DNA of 64,000 nt from Clostridiales bacterium Firm_11 (GCA_001604105.1 LVAQ01000027.1:1-64000), one strand, 5' to 3'. Numbered from the stretch's first letter, positions 13,173-22,538 are shown. A program made the numbers and translations. The notes: generated by a model from the letters alone, not told the origin.

Positions 13173-13879
13173 CAAAACCGAACAAAGGCGATGTGATCAT
13201 CGCGCTGGACTTTCCCGCTGCGGCGGACGTGTATGGTTTTCTGGCGAAATTCGCGGAGGAGAAGCCCTTTGTGAAAATCGGCATGGAGCTGTTCTATGCC
13301 GAGGGGCCGCAAATCGTAAGGGAAATCAAAGCGCGCGGTCACAAGATTTTCCTTGACCTGAAACTGCATGATATCCCCAATACCGTCATGCGCGCCATGC
13401 GGATACTCTCCGCGCTGGATGTGGATATGGTCAACGTGCACGCATCCGGAACCATCGACATGATGAAGGCCGCGCTAGAAGGGCTTACCCGTGCTGACGG
13501 TACCCGCCCGATGCTCATTGCGGTCACACAGCTTACCAGCACCTCGCAGGAACGCATGCAGCAGGAACTGCTGGTAGGCGCCACCATGGAACAGGCAGTG
13601 AGCCACTATGCGAAAAACGCGATGCTTGCTGGGCTGGATGGTGTGGTTTGCTCCCCGTTGGAAGCAGCCGGCGTCAAGGCGGTCTGCGGCGAGGCGTTTC
13701 AGACGGTGACGCCGGGCATCCGCTTTGCGGATAGCGCCGCTGATGATCAAGCTCGCGTAATGACCCCCGAAAAGGCGCGCATCGGTGGCAGCGACTACAT
13801 CGTGGTAGGTCGCCCCATCACCGCAGCCGCAGACCCTGTGGCTGCATACCGCCGCTGTAAGCTGGCGTTTCTTGGCTGA
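13169..13879 (+). CDS. pyrF: Orotidine-5'-phosphate decarboxylase
   Basis: PyrF decarboxylates OMP to UMP, the last step of the pathway. The 236-residue protein has the phosphate- and OMP-binding VIIALDFP start, the catalytic [13 protein letters not shown] motif (Lys-x-x-x-Asp type) and the C-terminal [18 protein letters not shown] phosphate-binding loop. The ATG at 13169 is chosen because GGAGGT lies 8 bases upstream and it makes an ATGA overlap with the pyrD stop. An in-frame TTG at 13163 is too close to the ribosome site. This is the short bacterial type. It ends the first pyr block; a 400-base non-coding gap follows. Confidence 0.96.
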   Translation: MTKPNKGDVIIALDFPAAADVYGFLAKFAEEKPFVKIGMELFYAEGPQIVREIKARGHKIFLDLKLHDIPNTVMRAMRILSALDVDMVNVHASGTIDMMKAALEGLTRADGTRPMLIAVTQLTSTSQERMQQELLVGATMEQAVSHYAKNAMLAGLDGVVCSPLEAAGVKAVCGEAFQTVTPGIRFADSAADDQARVMTPEKARIGGSDYIVVGRPITAAADPVAAYRRCKLAFLG

Positions 13880-14280
13880 AAGCGCTGGCAGCGCACTTCA
13901 CACCTGCTGTTGCCACGATGGCCGTCACGGACTTACAAACCTTGCAATGGTGCCGTGACTCCACGGCTTTTCTCACTCGATTTGACTACGCGACGCATCG
14001 GCAGCCATAAGGCGTTTGCGTATTCGCTCACGCAGGGGTATATTGTGCTGAGCCAACAACCGTAAGGAGTCAGGCAGCAGTAAACCATCAAGGCATGCTT
14101 ATCGCCTGCCGCAGGGCACGTATCGGCGTTACCCGCACACGCGGCTTTGCGCTCCGGTGTTGCGCACTGCGTACACCCTGCGGCAGGGAGCTTACCCCCT
14201 CATCCAACCAAAGGCACGGCGCCTGTTTGATGCTTGCGCTGCTTCCTACCCTTTTGCCGATGTACGAAAGGAGCATGACC
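13880..14280 (+). promoter_or_regulatory. 400-base pyrF-pyrE spacer with long inverted repeat
   Basis: No gene is supported here. A perfect 12-base inverted repeat (CCTGCCGCAGGG at 14105-14116, CCCTGCGGCAGG at 14176-14187) could close a large stem in the pyrE leader. A weaker 7-base repeat (GTCACGG/CCGTGAC, 13924-13959) lies nearer pyrF. No U-run follows either, so they are not plain terminators. The spacer may hold a processing or attenuation structure for the pyrE-pyrB-pyrI part. I see no PyrR-type anti-antiterminator consensus. Confidence 0.45.
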
Positions 14281-14922
14281 ATGCACCGGAAAATTGCCAA
14301 GGCACTGTTATCCATCCAAGCCGTTTTCCTCCGCCCACAGGAGCCCTTTACCTGGGCAAGCGGTATCAAAAGCCCCATCTATTGCGACAACCGCCTGACC
14401 CTTACCGCGCCTAAGGTGCGTACCCTGGTGGAAAAGAGCCTGAAAAAAGTAATCGAGGAAACCTATCCCGATGTGGAGGTGCTGATGGGCACCAGTACCG
14501 CAGGCATCGCGCATGCGGCCATTGTCGCGCACCTGATGAAGCTGCCCATGGGCTACGTGCGCGGGGGCAGCAAGGATCACGGCCGCAATAACCAGATTGA
14601 AGGCAAGCTCCTGCCCGGCCAAAAGGTGGTTGTGGTGGAAGACCTCATTTCCACCGGCGGCAGCGTGGTCGAGGTGGTGGAAGCTTTGCGCGCGGCTGGC
14701 GCGCAGGTGCTGGGCATCGCCAGCATCTTTACCTATGGCATGCAAAAAGGGCTGGATAAGCTGGCCGTTGCTAATGTGAAAAACGTAAGCCTGTCAAACC
14801 TAGATGTGCTGGTGGATGTAGCCGCGAAAACCAAATACATCAAGGCTTCGCACAAGGAAGCGCTGCTGCGTTTCCGCGACAATCCCGCTGATGAAAGCTG
14901 GATGGCCGCGCTGACGGATTGA
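14281..14922 (+). CDS. pyrE: Orotate phosphoribosyltransferase
   Basis: PyrE couples orotate to PRPP to form OMP. The 213-residue enzyme contains the PRPP-binding motif VVVVEDLISTGGSVVEVVEA and the flexible catalytic loop region (YVRGGSKDHGRNNQIEG) with lysine and histidine. The opening IAKALLSIQAVFLRPQEPFT and SPIYCDNR are typical of type 1 OPRT. I choose the ATG at 14281 because AAGGAG lies 7 bases upstream. The frame is open further upstream to 14095, but that stretch encodes basic, family-unlike residues and an inverted repeat, so it is leader. It starts the pyrE-pyrB-pyrI block, 49 bases before pyrB. Confidence 0.95.
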   Translation: MHRKIAKALLSIQAVFLRPQEPFTWASGIKSPIYCDNRLTLTAPKVRTLVEKSLKKVIEETYPDVEVLMGTSTAGIAHAAIVAHLMKLPMGYVRGGSKDHGRNNQIEGKLLPGQKVVVVEDLISTGGSVVEVVEALRAAGAQVLGIASIFTYGMQKGLDKLAVANVKNVSLSNLDVLVDVAAKTKYIKASHKEALLRFRDNPADESWMAALTD

Positions 14923-14971
14923 CACATTCTACCGATACCCGTAATAACATGTACAGGGAGGTCTTTGCCCC

Positions 14972-15886
14972 ATGCGCCACATGCTGGATATTGCCGATTG
15001 GAGCATCGAAGAACTACAATGGCTGATGGATACCGCCGACGACATCATCGCAAAGCCGGAGGACTATGCAAACGCCATGGTTCGGAAAAAACTGGCCTCG
15101 CTGTTTTATGAACCCAGTACCCGCACGCGGCTCAGCTTTGAAGCCGCCATGCTGGAGCTGGGCGGTTCGGTGCTGGGCTTTTCGGAAGCAAGCAGCTCAT
15201 CCGCCAGCAAAGGCGAGAGCGTAAGCGATACGGTACGTACCGTAAGCTGTTATGCCGATATCATCGCCATGCGACATCCCAAGGAGGGCGCGCCTACTGT
15301 GGCGGCGCGGTATTCCAGCGTGCCCATTGTAAACGCGGGCGATGGCGGGCACAACCATCCGACGCAAACTCTGGCCGATTTGCTGACCATCCGGCGTGAA
15401 AAGGGAAGGCTGCAAAATCTAGTGATTGGTTTCTGCGGCGATCTTCAGTTTGGCCGCACCGTACACAGCCTGCTGACGGCCATGAGCCGCTATCAGGGCG
15501 TGAAGTTTGTGCTCATCTCGCCCGAAGAACTGCGCATCCCCGCCTATCTGCGGGAAAACATGCTAAAAGCGCAGGTGCCCTTTTCCGAAGTACAAAAGCT
15601 GGAGGATGTGATCAAGTCGCTGGACATCCTCTACATGACGCGTGTGCAGCGTGAGCGCTTCTTCAATGAAGCGGATTATGTGCGGCTGAAGGACAGCTAC
15701 ATTCTGGACAAACAAAAGCTGGCGCTGGCGCATTCACAACTGACCGTGCTCCACCCGCTGCCGCGCGTCAATGAGATCAGCCAATCTGTGGACAGCGATC
15801 CGCGCGCCTGTTACTTTAAGCAGGTGCTCTACGGCAAATTCATGCGCGAAGCGCTGATATTAAAGCTTTTGGAGGCGAAAGCATGA
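14972..15886 (+). CDS. pyrB: Aspartate carbamoyltransferase catalytic chain
   Basis: PyrB joins carbamoyl phosphate and aspartate, the committed step of pyrimidine synthesis. The 304-residue chain carries the carbamoyl-phosphate motif [13 protein letters not shown], the 80s loop ([14 protein letters not shown]) with the shared-active-site lysine, the [15 protein letters not shown] motif and [11 protein letters not shown]. The ATG at 14972 follows AGGGAGGT. Its stop overlaps the pyrI start by 4 bases, which fits stoichiometric synthesis of catalytic and regulatory chains. Many Firmicutes have an unregulated trimer. Here the partner gene predicts the allosteric dodecamer. Confidence 0.97.
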   Translation: MRHMLDIADWSIEELQWLMDTADDIIAKPEDYANAMVRKKLASLFYEPSTRTRLSFEAAMLELGGSVLGFSEASSSSASKGESVSDTVRTVSCYADIIAMRHPKEGAPTVAARYSSVPIVNAGDGGHNHPTQTLADLLTIRREKGRLQNLVIGFCGDLQFGRTVHSLLTAMSRYQGVKFVLISPEELRIPAYLRENMLKAQVPFSEVQKLEDVIKSLDILYMTRVQRERFFNEADYVRLKDSYILDKQKLALAHSQLTVLHPLPRVNEISQSVDSDPRACYFKQVLYGKFMREALILKLLEAKA

Positions 15887-16320
15887 ACATCGACGGCATT
15901 CAAAACGGCTATGTAATCGACCATATCCGCGCCGGCAAGGCGATGACCATCTACCGCTATCTGGGGCTGGATAAACTGGATTGTTCGGTGGCAATCATCA
16001 AAAATGCTAAGAGCAGGCGCATGGGACGCAAGGACATCATTAAAATTGACGAACTAATCGATATTGATCTGGATGTGTTGGGTTATATTGACCCGGATGT
16101 GACGGTCAATGTGATCCGCGAAAACGCGTTAGCCGAAAAAAAGCACTTGACGCTGCCCGAGCATGTGATGGCTGTGATTCGCTGCAAAAACCCTCGCTGT
16201 ATCACGCAAGTGGAGCAGGAGATTACGCACGAGTTTGTGCTGACGGATAAAGAACGTGGCGTGTACCGTTGCATCTACTGTGAAACCGCGCATAAAAACG
16301 ACGATCGGGCGGATTTCTGA
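15883..16320 (+). CDS. pyrI: Aspartate carbamoyltransferase regulatory chain
   Basis: PyrI binds nucleotide effectors and bridges PyrB trimers. The 145-residue chain has the N-terminal allosteric domain ([22 protein letters not shown]; later [14 protein letters not shown]) and the C-terminal zinc domain with the four-cysteine pattern C-x4-C (CKNPRC) and C-x2-C (CIYC). The effector-site histidine and lysine are in visible conserved segments. It is coupled to pyrB by a 4-base overlap and is the last gene of the plus-strand pyr cluster. Its 3' end overlaps, on the opposite strand, the tail of a LacI-type gene remnant. Confidence 0.96.
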   Translation: MNIDGIQNGYVIDHIRAGKAMTIYRYLGLDKLDCSVAIIKNAKSRRMGRKDIIKIDELIDIDLDVLGYIDPDVTVNVIRENALAEKKHLTLPEHVMAVIRCKNPRCITQVEQEITHEFVLTDKERGVYRCIYCETAHKNDDRADF

Positions 16321-16730
16321 AGCTGTGGTGTTTCTCGTTTAAGTTTGCCGGTATTGAGAAAGCAAAGCGTGTATCCTTGCGCAATGAGCCCTCGTGCAAG
16401 CGCGCAACGATCTCCCGCCATCCACCGATAGCCAAGCTGTGCATGGCGCGGCCCTTCCGCTTCGCCCTCCAGCCTGCCTATCATACAGGAGGCGAGCTGC
16501 TGCACCATATCGCGCAGATCATAACGGTATCCGCGGATGCGCGGCCACACAGGCATATCCGCCGGGATGAAACCCATGCCCAGGATGCTTACATCCCGCC
16601 CGATAGTTGTGCCCTGCATTTGTGCGGCGTGGTAGGCTGCAAACACGGACGGCTGATCAGCGCAGATCAGGCATGGAAGATCAGGCATGGAAAAATTCAC
16701 GCTTGCTTTTTCTCTGGGCACATGATACAA
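16275..16730 (-). pseudogene. C-terminal remnant of a LacI/GalR-type regulator
   Basis: An open frame of 151 residues resembles only the C-terminal half of a LacI-family sensor domain. Seen features are PCLICADQPSVFAAYHAAQ (the 'AIFAxND..A.G' segment), GTTIGRDVSILGMG (the 'VP.DVSIVGFD' segment) and GDRCALARG near the usual C-terminus. The DNA-binding helix-turn-helix and first subdomain are missing, because the frame starts right at the rpsT promoter and ribosome site. The tail runs 46 bases into pyrI antisense. I infer a regulator truncated by rearrangement next to rpsT. It could still be expressed as a short binding domain, but no ribosome site supports that. Confidence 0.6.
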
Positions 16731-16731
16731 T
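16703..16731 (+). promoter_or_regulatory. Promoter of rpsT
   Basis: TTGCTT (16703-16708), a 17-base spacer and TACAAT (16726-16731) precede rpsT by 40 bases. The promoter lies at the broken 5' edge of the LacI-like remnant. Confidence 0.7.
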
Positions 16732-16770
16732 CAACCTTGCGATTCAAGAATATGAAGGAGGTGAGGAACG

Positions 16771-17034
16771 TTGCCCAATATCCAATCCGCCATCAAGCGC
16801 GTGAAGGTAAACGAGAAGAAGAACCTTCGCAACCGCATCGTCAAGTCAAAGGTGAAAACCGCGATGAAGAAGTTTGACGTGGAGCTCGCGGCCAAATCCG
16901 CGAATATCGGCGCGCAGTACAGCGTGACCGCCTCCGCTATCGATAAGGCTGTCGCCAAGGGGATCATCCACAAGAACACGGCTAACCGCAAGAAAGCGCG
17001 TCTGGCTAAGCAGGCCGCCATGGCCACGCAGTAA
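16771..17034 (+). CDS. rpsT: 30S ribosomal protein S20 (TTG start)
   Basis: S20 binds 16S rRNA early in 30S assembly. The 87-residue, lysine-rich protein starts PNIQSAIKRVKVNEKKNLRN after the initiator and ends ANRKKARLAKQAAMATQ, both typical. The start is the TTG at 16771 with a strong AAGGAGGTGAGG ribosome site. rpsT commonly uses weak start codons and is autoregulated at translation in other bacteria. Whether that holds here is not shown. It is monocistronic, with its own promoter upstream and a clear terminator at 17058-17085. Confidence 0.96.
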   Translation: MPNIQSAIKRVKVNEKKNLRNRIVKSKVKTAMKKFDVELAAKSANIGAQYSVTASAIDKAVAKGIIHKNTANRKKARLAKQAAMATQ

Positions 17035-17057
17035 CCAGCAGCATGCATCATGAAAAC

Positions 17058-17085
17058 GGAAGGTGGTAAGCCTTCCTTTTTCGTA
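17058..17085 (+). terminator. Rho-independent terminator after rpsT
   Basis: GGAAGG (17058-17063) pairs with CCTTCC (17071-17076) across a 7-base loop and is followed by TTTTT. The stem is short but well placed 24 bases after the rpsT stop. Confidence 0.75.
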
Positions 17086-17110
17086 TAGGCAAGTTTCATT
17101 AGGAGGTAGC

Positions 17111-17638
17111 ATGGAAACATTTTCCCTTCAGAAACCCAGCATAGATTTCGCCGAAGACATTGACGCGTACCGCGTGGCGTTTCAGGCCGCCAAGGATTCC
17201 ATGGATGGCACCGGCGCGTTGCGGCACATGGATAGCGCCGCGGCGTGGCTAGCTTATAACGCTCTGCTGGAGCATGAGGATTCATTGCCGGAGAATATGG
17301 TGCTAGCCGAGCAGTTTATCTATGTACGCAAGCGTGACCAACGCATCGTGGGGATGATTCAGTTTCGGCATACGCTCAATGACCATCTGCTTCAATACGG
17401 CGGGCACATCGGGTACTCCGTGCGCCCTGACGAACGCCGCAAAGGGTATGCAAAGCGCATGCTGCGGGATTGCCTTGCGTATTGCAAACAAAAGGGGCTT
17501 GAAAAGGTGCTGATTACCTGCAAGGTAGAAAACGAGGCAAGCAGACGCACCATCATCGCATGCGGCGGAGTCTACGAAAATACAACCTATTATGCTGCGG
17601 ACGATGTCCATTTTCAGCGGTATTGGGTGGCGCTATAG
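17111..17638 (+). CDS. GNAT family N-acetyltransferase
   Basis: A 175-residue GNAT-fold acyltransferase. The acetyl-CoA binding motif A is visible as IGYSVRPDERRKGYAKRML near residues 110-130, followed by KVLITCKVENEASRRTI, in which the asparagine after the beta-5 strand is typical. The protein resembles the predicted acetyltransferases of the COG3981 type seen widely in Clostridia. The ATG at 17111 has AGGAGG directly upstream. It lies between rpsT and pyrG, apparently alone. The substrate (small amine, peptide N-terminus or antibiotic) cannot be deduced. Confidence 0.85.
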   Translation: METFSLQKPSIDFAEDIDAYRVAFQAAKDSMDGTGALRHMDSAAAWLAYNALLEHEDSLPENMVLAEQFIYVRKRDQRIVGMIQFRHTLNDHLLQYGGHIGYSVRPDERRKGYAKRMLRDCLAYCKQKGLEKVLITCKVENEASRRTIIACGGVYENTTYYAADDVHFQRYWVAL

Positions 17639-17828
17639 GCGGTTGAACAGGGGGCGCAGGGTCACGCGGCAGAGGACAGAGCATGTGGGATGCCATGCAA
17701 GCGTGATTCGGCTGTATCCGCTGGGCATCATGCAGATGGCATCGTTGCACAAGGCTGTGCTGCGGCTTTTTGTGATGCGGCAGGGGATGGGCATCTGGCG
17801 GAGGCGCAGGCACAACCGATTTTTCATC

Positions 17829-17858
17829 TTGACGAACCGCCCTTTCTTTTGTTACAAT
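17829..17858 (+). promoter_or_regulatory. Promoter of pyrG
   Basis: TTGACG (17829-17834) and TACAAT (17853-17858) with an 18-base spacer lie about 42 bases before the pyrG ATG. In Bacillus and relatives pyrG is controlled by reiterative G addition at the transcript start followed by an attenuator. Here the leader is too short for a terminator and shows no GGG start, so that mechanism is not supported. Confidence 0.65.
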
Positions 17859-17899
17859 CTAATTTGTTTGATTTTACGAAGGAGGCGGAACTTCGAATT

Positions 17900-19510
17900 A
17901 TGGATACAAAATTTATTTTTGTGACGGGCGGCGTGGTTTCTTCATTAGGGAAAGGCATCACGGCGGCATCCCTCGGGCGGTTGCTTAAAAGCAGGGGGCT
18001 ACGCGTCTCCATCCAGAAATTCGACCCCTACCTGAACGTAGATCCGGGCACGATGAACCCATACCAGCATGGGGAAGTGTTTGTGACGGATGATGGCGCG
18101 GAGACCGATTTGGATCTGGGTCATTATGAGCGTTTCATTGATGAAAACCTGACCCAGGCCAGCAATGTGACCAGCGGCCGCGTATATAAGACCGTGATCG
18201 ACCGCGAGCGCCGCGGCGAGTATCTTGGCGCCACCATTCAGGTGATACCGCACATCACCAATGAAATCAAACGCAACATCCTGGCGGTGAGCCGCACAGA
18301 AAACGCGCCGGATGTCGTAATTACCGAAATCGGCGGCACAGTGGGCGATATCGAAAGCTTGCCGTTCTTGGAAGCCATTCGCCAGATGCGCGCGGAGGTC
18401 GGGCGCGAAAACTGCCTGTACCTGCATGTTACGCTGGTGCCTTATCTACAGGCTGCCGGTGAACTGAAAACCAAACCCACCCAGCATAGCGTTAAAGATT
18501 TGAGCGGCATCGGCATCGCGCCGGATATCCTCGTTTGCCGTGCGGATCATGAACTGCCTTATGAAGTGCGCTCCAAAATCAGCATGTTCTGCAACCTGCC
18601 GGTTGAGCGCGTATTCCAAAACCTGAACGCACGCAGTTTATATGAAGTACCCCTGATGCTCCATAATGAGGGACTGGATTATCAGGTGGTCAAGCTGCTC
18701 AACCTGCCGGAAAAAGAGGCAGACCTCACCGAATGGCAAGCGATGGTGCAGCGGCAGATGGAAAGCAGTTCCACCGTAACCATCGGGCTGGTAGGCAAGT
18801 ATGTGGAGCTGCCGGATGCGTACCTGAGCGTTGTGGAAGCGCTGACCCATGGGGGAATCCACCATGGGGTCAAGGTGAAAATCCAATGGATCCCCGCCGA
18901 GAATGTGACGCCGGAGAACGTAGGGAGCATTCTTGCGGAGGTAAGCGGCATCGTTGTGCCCGGAGGCTTTGGGGAGCGCGGGCTAGAGGGTAAAATGACG
19001 GCCATCCAATATGCCCGCGAGAATGGCCTGCCGTTTTTAGGGCTTTGCCTGGGCATGCAGATGGCTGTAATCGAGTTTGCCCGCCATGTGCTGGGCATGC
19101 GGGATGCCCACACCACCGAGGTCGCCCCTCATACCACCTATCCTGTGATTGATCTGATGGAAGACCAGGATTTGAAAAACCTTGGCGGTACCATGCGCCT
19201 TGGCAAGTACCGTTGCCTGATCGCCCCCGGAACGGTGAGCGAAAAGGCCTACAGCACCACTGATATCTGGGAGCGTCATCGTCACCGGTATGAATTCAAC
19301 AATGCATATCTGGAGCGCTTTTTGGCTGGCGGTATGGTGGTTGCGGGGCGCAACCCTGACCGCGATCTGGTGGAGATTATCGAAATGCCAGGGCATCCCT
19401 TCTTTGTGGGCGTGCAGTTCCATCCCGAGCTGAAAAGCAGGCCAAATCGTCCGCACCCGCTATTCCGAGAGTTTATCGGCGCTGGTGTAAAATGGCAGGC
19501 GGCGCGTTGA
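17900..19510 (+). CDS. pyrG: CTP synthase
   Basis: PyrG aminates UTP to CTP using glutamine and ATP. The 536-residue length is standard. The N-terminal synthetase domain starts [20 protein letters not shown] (P-loop-like) and includes [30 protein letters not shown] and the [10 protein letters not shown] region. The C-terminal class I amidotransferase domain has the oxyanion PGGFGERG, nucleophile [17 protein letters not shown] and [11 protein letters not shown] start at the ATG at 17900 because residues encoded before it (from 17690) include the promoter and are unlike the family. It is a single-gene unit ending at a strong bidirectional terminator. CTP from here would also feed the CMP-phosphonate chemistry predicted at 50 kb. 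Confidence 0.97.
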   Translation: MDTKFIFVTGGVVSSLGKGITAASLGRLLKSRGLRVSIQKFDPYLNVDPGTMNPYQHGEVFVTDDGAETDLDLGHYERFIDENLTQASNVTSGRVYKTVIDRERRGEYLGATIQVIPHITNEIKRNILAVSRTENAPDVVITEIGGTVGDIESLPFLEAIRQMRAEVGRENCLYLHVTLVPYLQAAGELKTKPTQHSVKDLSGIGIAPDILVCRADHELPYEVRSKISMFCNLPVERVFQNLNARSLYEVPLMLHNEGLDYQVVKLLNLPEKEADLTEWQAMVQRQMESSSTVTIGLVGKYVELPDAYLSVVEALTHGGIHHGVKVKIQWIPAENVTPENVGSILAEVSGIVVPGGFGERGLEGKMTAIQYARENGLPFLGLCLGMQMAVIEFARHVLGMRDAHTTEVAPHTTYPVIDLMEDQDLKNLGGTMRLGKYRCLIAPGTVSEKAYSTTDIWERHRHRYEFNNAYLERFLAGGMVVAGRNPDRDLVEIIEMPGHPFFVGVQFHPELKSRPNRPHPLFREFIGAGVKWQAAR

Positions 19511-19561
19511 ACACGCGCAGGCTTGTTTGAACAGACAGTCAATCACCATCGGTAATGATAG

Positions 19562-19610
19562 AAAAGCCGCGCCTGCAACTGCCGTTTAAGCAGTAGCAGG
19601 CGCGGCTTTT
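19562..19610. terminator. Bidirectional terminator between pyrG and U32 gene
   Basis: A perfect 15-base stem, AAAAGCCGCGCCTGC (19562-19576) with GCAGGCGCGGCTTTT (19596-19610), has A and T runs at its ends, so it can terminate transcription from both pyrG (plus) and the convergent U32-mltG-ylbF unit (minus). Confidence 0.9.
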
Positions 19611-19712
19611 GTTGATCTCTTGCCAAGCCCTGATGCGTCACCGCGGTAGCAGCGGAAGCCCCATGAGGCGCCAGCAAACACAGGCAGGCGCACACGTTTA
19701 CTGGAAAATGCA

Positions 19713-20987
19713 TCACGGGTTGCCGGAAGGGTCGCGGTGGTTGCGGTTCTGCCCGCGCACAATGTCTCCTGCCGTAACGGCGAAGGGGAAGGATAGATAG
19801 ATGTATGTGCCCGCGATACTGACGGTCTTCACGGTTTCTCCGGTTTCCGCCAGCGTGATGCCCTCGACAGTAAAGGGCTTGCTTCCCTGGGGCGTGAGCA
19901 CTTCCAGCGCATCCCCGACGAAGAAACGGTTCTTGACCAGCAGCCGCGCAGGCTCACCCGCGGATGCGCTATCAGCGACCTGCGCTACAAACTCCATGGA
20001 TTGCGAAGGCCCTTGCGCGCCTGCCGCTGGGAGCGGCTCGCCAAAATAGAAGCCGGTATTGCTTTTGCGGTGGCTTGCTTTGTTCAGCTCGGCAAGCAGG
20101 CGCGGTACGGCGGCGTCATAGGCCGATTCCCCTTCGCACGCCAACATATCCAGCGCCTGACGGTAAGCGGAAACCACCGTGGCAACGTAATAGGCGGTTT
20201 TCATGCGCCCCTCGATTTTGAGGCTTTCGATACCGGCCTGTAGCATGGCGGGCAGGTGGGGCAGCATGCACAGGTCATAAGCGGAAAACAGATAGGTGCC
20301 ACGCTCCGCCTGTGTTACAGGCAAGGATTCATCCGGCCGTTTTTCTTCCGTCACATGGTACTGCCAGCGGCAGGGCTGGGCGCACTCGCCGCGGTTGGCA
20401 CTGCGGCCAGTGAGCGCAGTGCTTAACAGGCAACGCCCGCTGTAGGCCACACACATCGCCCCATGTACAAAGGCTTCCAGCGTAAGGCCTTGCGGCAAGC
20501 TATCCCGCATGGTACGGATGTGTGCAAGGCTCATCTCCCGCGAGAGCACGATGCGGCTTGCGCCGGTTGCCTGATGGAAATGCAAAGCGGTCGGGGTGTT
20601 GAGCACGTTGGCCTGTGTGCTGATGTGCAGCGTAAGCTCGGGTAGCTGTGCATGCAGCAGCAGCGCCGCGCCTACATCGCTCACGATGGCCGCATCTGCC
20701 CCCGCCGCGTGCGCCTGTTTCGCCGTGGCGAGGTATCCGGCCATGTCACTGTCAAAGGGGAGCAGGTTGAGCGTTACGTAGAAGGGCTTTCCCGCGTCAT
20801 GCGCAAGCGCCACAGCGCGGGGGAAAGTATCGGCATCGAAATTGGTTGCGGAGGCGCGCAGCCCGTAGTTGGCCATGCCGCCGTAGACGGCATCCGCGCC
20901 AAAGCGCAAGGCGGCTTTGAGCTGCTCCATGCCGCCAGCCGGGGCTAACAGCTCCGCCCGGAAGGGATTGCGTGAAGGGCTTGTCAT
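19713..20987 (-). CDS. U32 family peptidase-like protein (tRNA hydroxylation type)
   Basis: A 424-residue U32-family protein. Family members once called collagenases are now linked to prephenate-dependent tRNA wobble-uridine hydroxylation (TrhP) and 23S rRNA hydroxylation (RlhA). The TIM-barrel start ELLAPAGGMEQLKAALRFGADAVY, the EAFVHGAMCVAYSGRCLLS motif and the NRGECAQPCRW cysteines (with DLCML downstream) are the canonical Fe-S-type cysteine pattern. The C-terminus forms a small beta-barrel. It overlaps mltG by 4 bases (ATGA). In Bacillus, mltG (yrrL) is likewise followed by U32 genes (yrrN, yrrO), so the tRNA role is a reasonable inference. A second U32 gene, common in that locus, is not present. 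Confidence 0.88.
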   Translation of the reverse strand: MTSPSRNPFRAELLAPAGGMEQLKAALRFGADAVYGGMANYGLRASATNFDADTFPRAVALAHDAGKPFYVTLNLLPFDSDMAGYLATAKQAHAAGADAAIVSDVGAALLLHAQLPELTLHISTQANVLNTPTALHFHQATGASRIVLSREMSLAHIRTMRDSLPQGLTLEAFVHGAMCVAYSGRCLLSTALTGRSANRGECAQPCRWQYHVTEEKRPDESLPVTQAERGTYLFSAYDLCMLPHLPAMLQAGIESLKIEGRMKTAYYVATVVSAYRQALDMLACEGESAYDAAVPRLLAELNKASHRKSNTGFYFGEPLPAAGAQGPSQSMEFVAQVADSASAGEPARLLVKNRFFVGDALEVLTPQGSKPFTVEGITLAETGETVKTVSIAGTYIYLSFPFAVTAGDIVRGQNRNHRDPSGNP

Positions 20988-22168
20988 TGGATGCCGCGCT
21001 CCTCATCGAACTTTTTCCATAGCGGCGCATAGATGGCCACGGCGGCGTTATGTTCCTCCAGCGTTCTGCTGAAAACCAGCTCGCCCGTATCGGGGTCTTT
21101 GCTGCAGAAGTACAGATACTTCTCTGCCTGGAAGGCCGCATCCGGATAAAGCGCCGCCTGAATGGCGTTTGCCGAAGGATTGCAGATGGGGCCAAGCGGC
21201 AGGCCGGTATACAGGTAGGTGTTGTAGGGGGAATCCACAGCCAGATCGCTGTTGCGCAGCGACATACGCCGCTCGCCTGTGATGTAATGAATGGTCACGT
21301 CGCTGCCCAGCTTCATGCCATCCTTCAAACGGTTATGGAACACCGCCGAAACCTTCGCGAAGTCTGCGGTTTTTGCTTCCTTTTCGATGAGTGATGCCAG
21401 CGCCAGTACTTGATCCAGGGTCATGCCCAGTTCACTTGCGCGCTCCTGCCATTCATAGGTGAGCACCACATCCGTTTGATCGAGCAGTTTTTTTAAGATA
21501 TCCGTCGGGCTGGCGCTCAGGTATATTTCATAGGTGTTTGGCGCCAGATACCCTTCCAGCAGATACTTGCGTTCACTGACGCGCGCGGTTTTGAGCGCAT
21601 CCTGAATAAAATAGTAACCATCCAGCCCCTCGCCTGTGCGGCAGAGGTTCAAAAAAGAAGTCGTATCCTTGAAAACGCCTTGTTCCTGAAGCATGGCGGC
21701 AATCGCTTCGACCGTCCATCCGGGGATGATGGTAATGACCGTGGTAATCGGCTTGCCATCTCCGGTGGTCAGGAGTTCGGCAATCTGGAAGATGTTCATA
21801 TTCTTGGCAAGCACATAGTCGCCTGCTTGGATTTTTTGGCCAAGTCCGGCAAAATCACAGTAGTATTTGAACATGGAGCGGCTTTTAATAATGCCCGCCT
21901 CCGCAAGGTTATTGCTTACACGCGTCAGGCTTTGCCCGCTTACCACCGAAAAAGGGATTTCCGTTGCATCGGTTGGGTCTACGGCGCTCAAATACTGATC
22001 GTCAATCATGGCGTATACGCTGGTGCCGATGCCAAACACCAGTACCAGCGCCGTGAGCAGCACAAGAAATGGCCTTAGCAGGTTCCAAAGCCCGCTGTAC
22101 CAGTAAAAGCCGTATTGCCGCTCGTCACGCAATGTTTCGTGATCGTAGTGCTGATCCCATCTTGCCAT
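20984..22168 (-). CDS. mltG: Endolytic transglycosylase MltG
   Basis: MltG cuts nascent peptidoglycan strands at the outer face of the cytoplasmic membrane and sets glycan length. The 394-residue protein has one membrane helix at about residues 34-56 (LVLLTALVLVFGIGTSVYAM), a LysM-like subdomain, and the YceG catalytic domain with the glutamate in LASLIEKEA and the motifs LEGYLAPNTYEI and SPYNTYLYTGLPLGPICNPS. I start at the ATG at 22168, which has AGGAGGCGGC upstream; frames opening before it encode no family residues and reach into ylbF. It lies between ylbF and a U32 gene in an apparent three-gene operon. Confidence 0.94.
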   Translation of the reverse strand: MARWDQHYDHETLRDERQYGFYWYSGLWNLLRPFLVLLTALVLVFGIGTSVYAMIDDQYLSAVDPTDATEIPFSVVSGQSLTRVSNNLAEAGIIKSRSMFKYYCDFAGLGQKIQAGDYVLAKNMNIFQIAELLTTGDGKPITTVITIIPGWTVEAIAAMLQEQGVFKDTTSFLNLCRTGEGLDGYYFIQDALKTARVSERKYLLEGYLAPNTYEIYLSASPTDILKKLLDQTDVVLTYEWQERASELGMTLDQVLALASLIEKEAKTADFAKVSAVFHNRLKDGMKLGSDVTIHYITGERRMSLRNSDLAVDSPYNTYLYTGLPLGPICNPSANAIQAALYPDAAFQAEKYLYFCSKDPDTGELVFSRTLEEHNAAVAIYAPLWKKFDEERGIQ

Positions 22169-22178
22169 GAGCCGCCTC

Positions 22179-22538
22179 CTACATTCCAGGCAGTTCGAGA
22201 TCCAGCTCGGCCGCTTTGGCCACCTGCTGGAACACTTCGCCCGCAAGCTGTTGCATGCGCATTTGCGCCATTAAATACTGCGACATATCGCCATTCATGT
22301 AGAGAAGCGCGGAAAGCTTGTTGAACCGTTCCACATCCTCTGCATCCGCATTCACACCGCTGGCCGCGGCCATTTGCAGGCGCGTTTGGGTGCGCTGATA
22401 CTCCTTGAGCAGCGCGCGATTGGTTTCAACGCTCATGACGGATTCCTTCAGCGCAGAAAACTGCTGATATTCCTCACTGCGGCGGATGGTCTCCACCAGT
22501 TGCTGTGTGGCCGTTTGAATGGCCGTATGCTCACTCAT
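22179..22538 (-). CDS. YlbF/YmcA family protein
   Basis: A 119-residue helical protein of the Com_YlbF family (PF06133 type). In Bacillus subtilis the related YlbF, YmcA and YaaT form a complex that tunes RNase Y and developmental decisions. The pattern seen is VETIRRSEEYQQFSALKESV, then a central ALLKEYQRTQTRLQMAAASG helix and a C-terminal QLAGEVFQQVAKAAELDLELPG helix. The ATG at 22538 follows AAGGAG; upstream in-frame codons lack such support. It is the first gene of ylbF-mltG-U32, 10 bases before mltG. Which family member it represents is not certain from sequence alone. Confidence 0.85.
   Translation of the reverse strand: MSEHTAIQTATQQLVETIRRSEEYQQFSALKESVMSVETNRALLKEYQRTQTRLQMAAASGVNADAEDVERFNKLSALLYMNGDMSQYLMAQMRMQQLAGEVFQQVAKAAELDLELPGM

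Noticed and set aside
14095..14280. N-terminal extension of pyrE
   Set aside because: Open in frame, but the residues are basic and unlike the family, and the region encodes a long inverted repeat; AAGGAG fixes the start at 14281.
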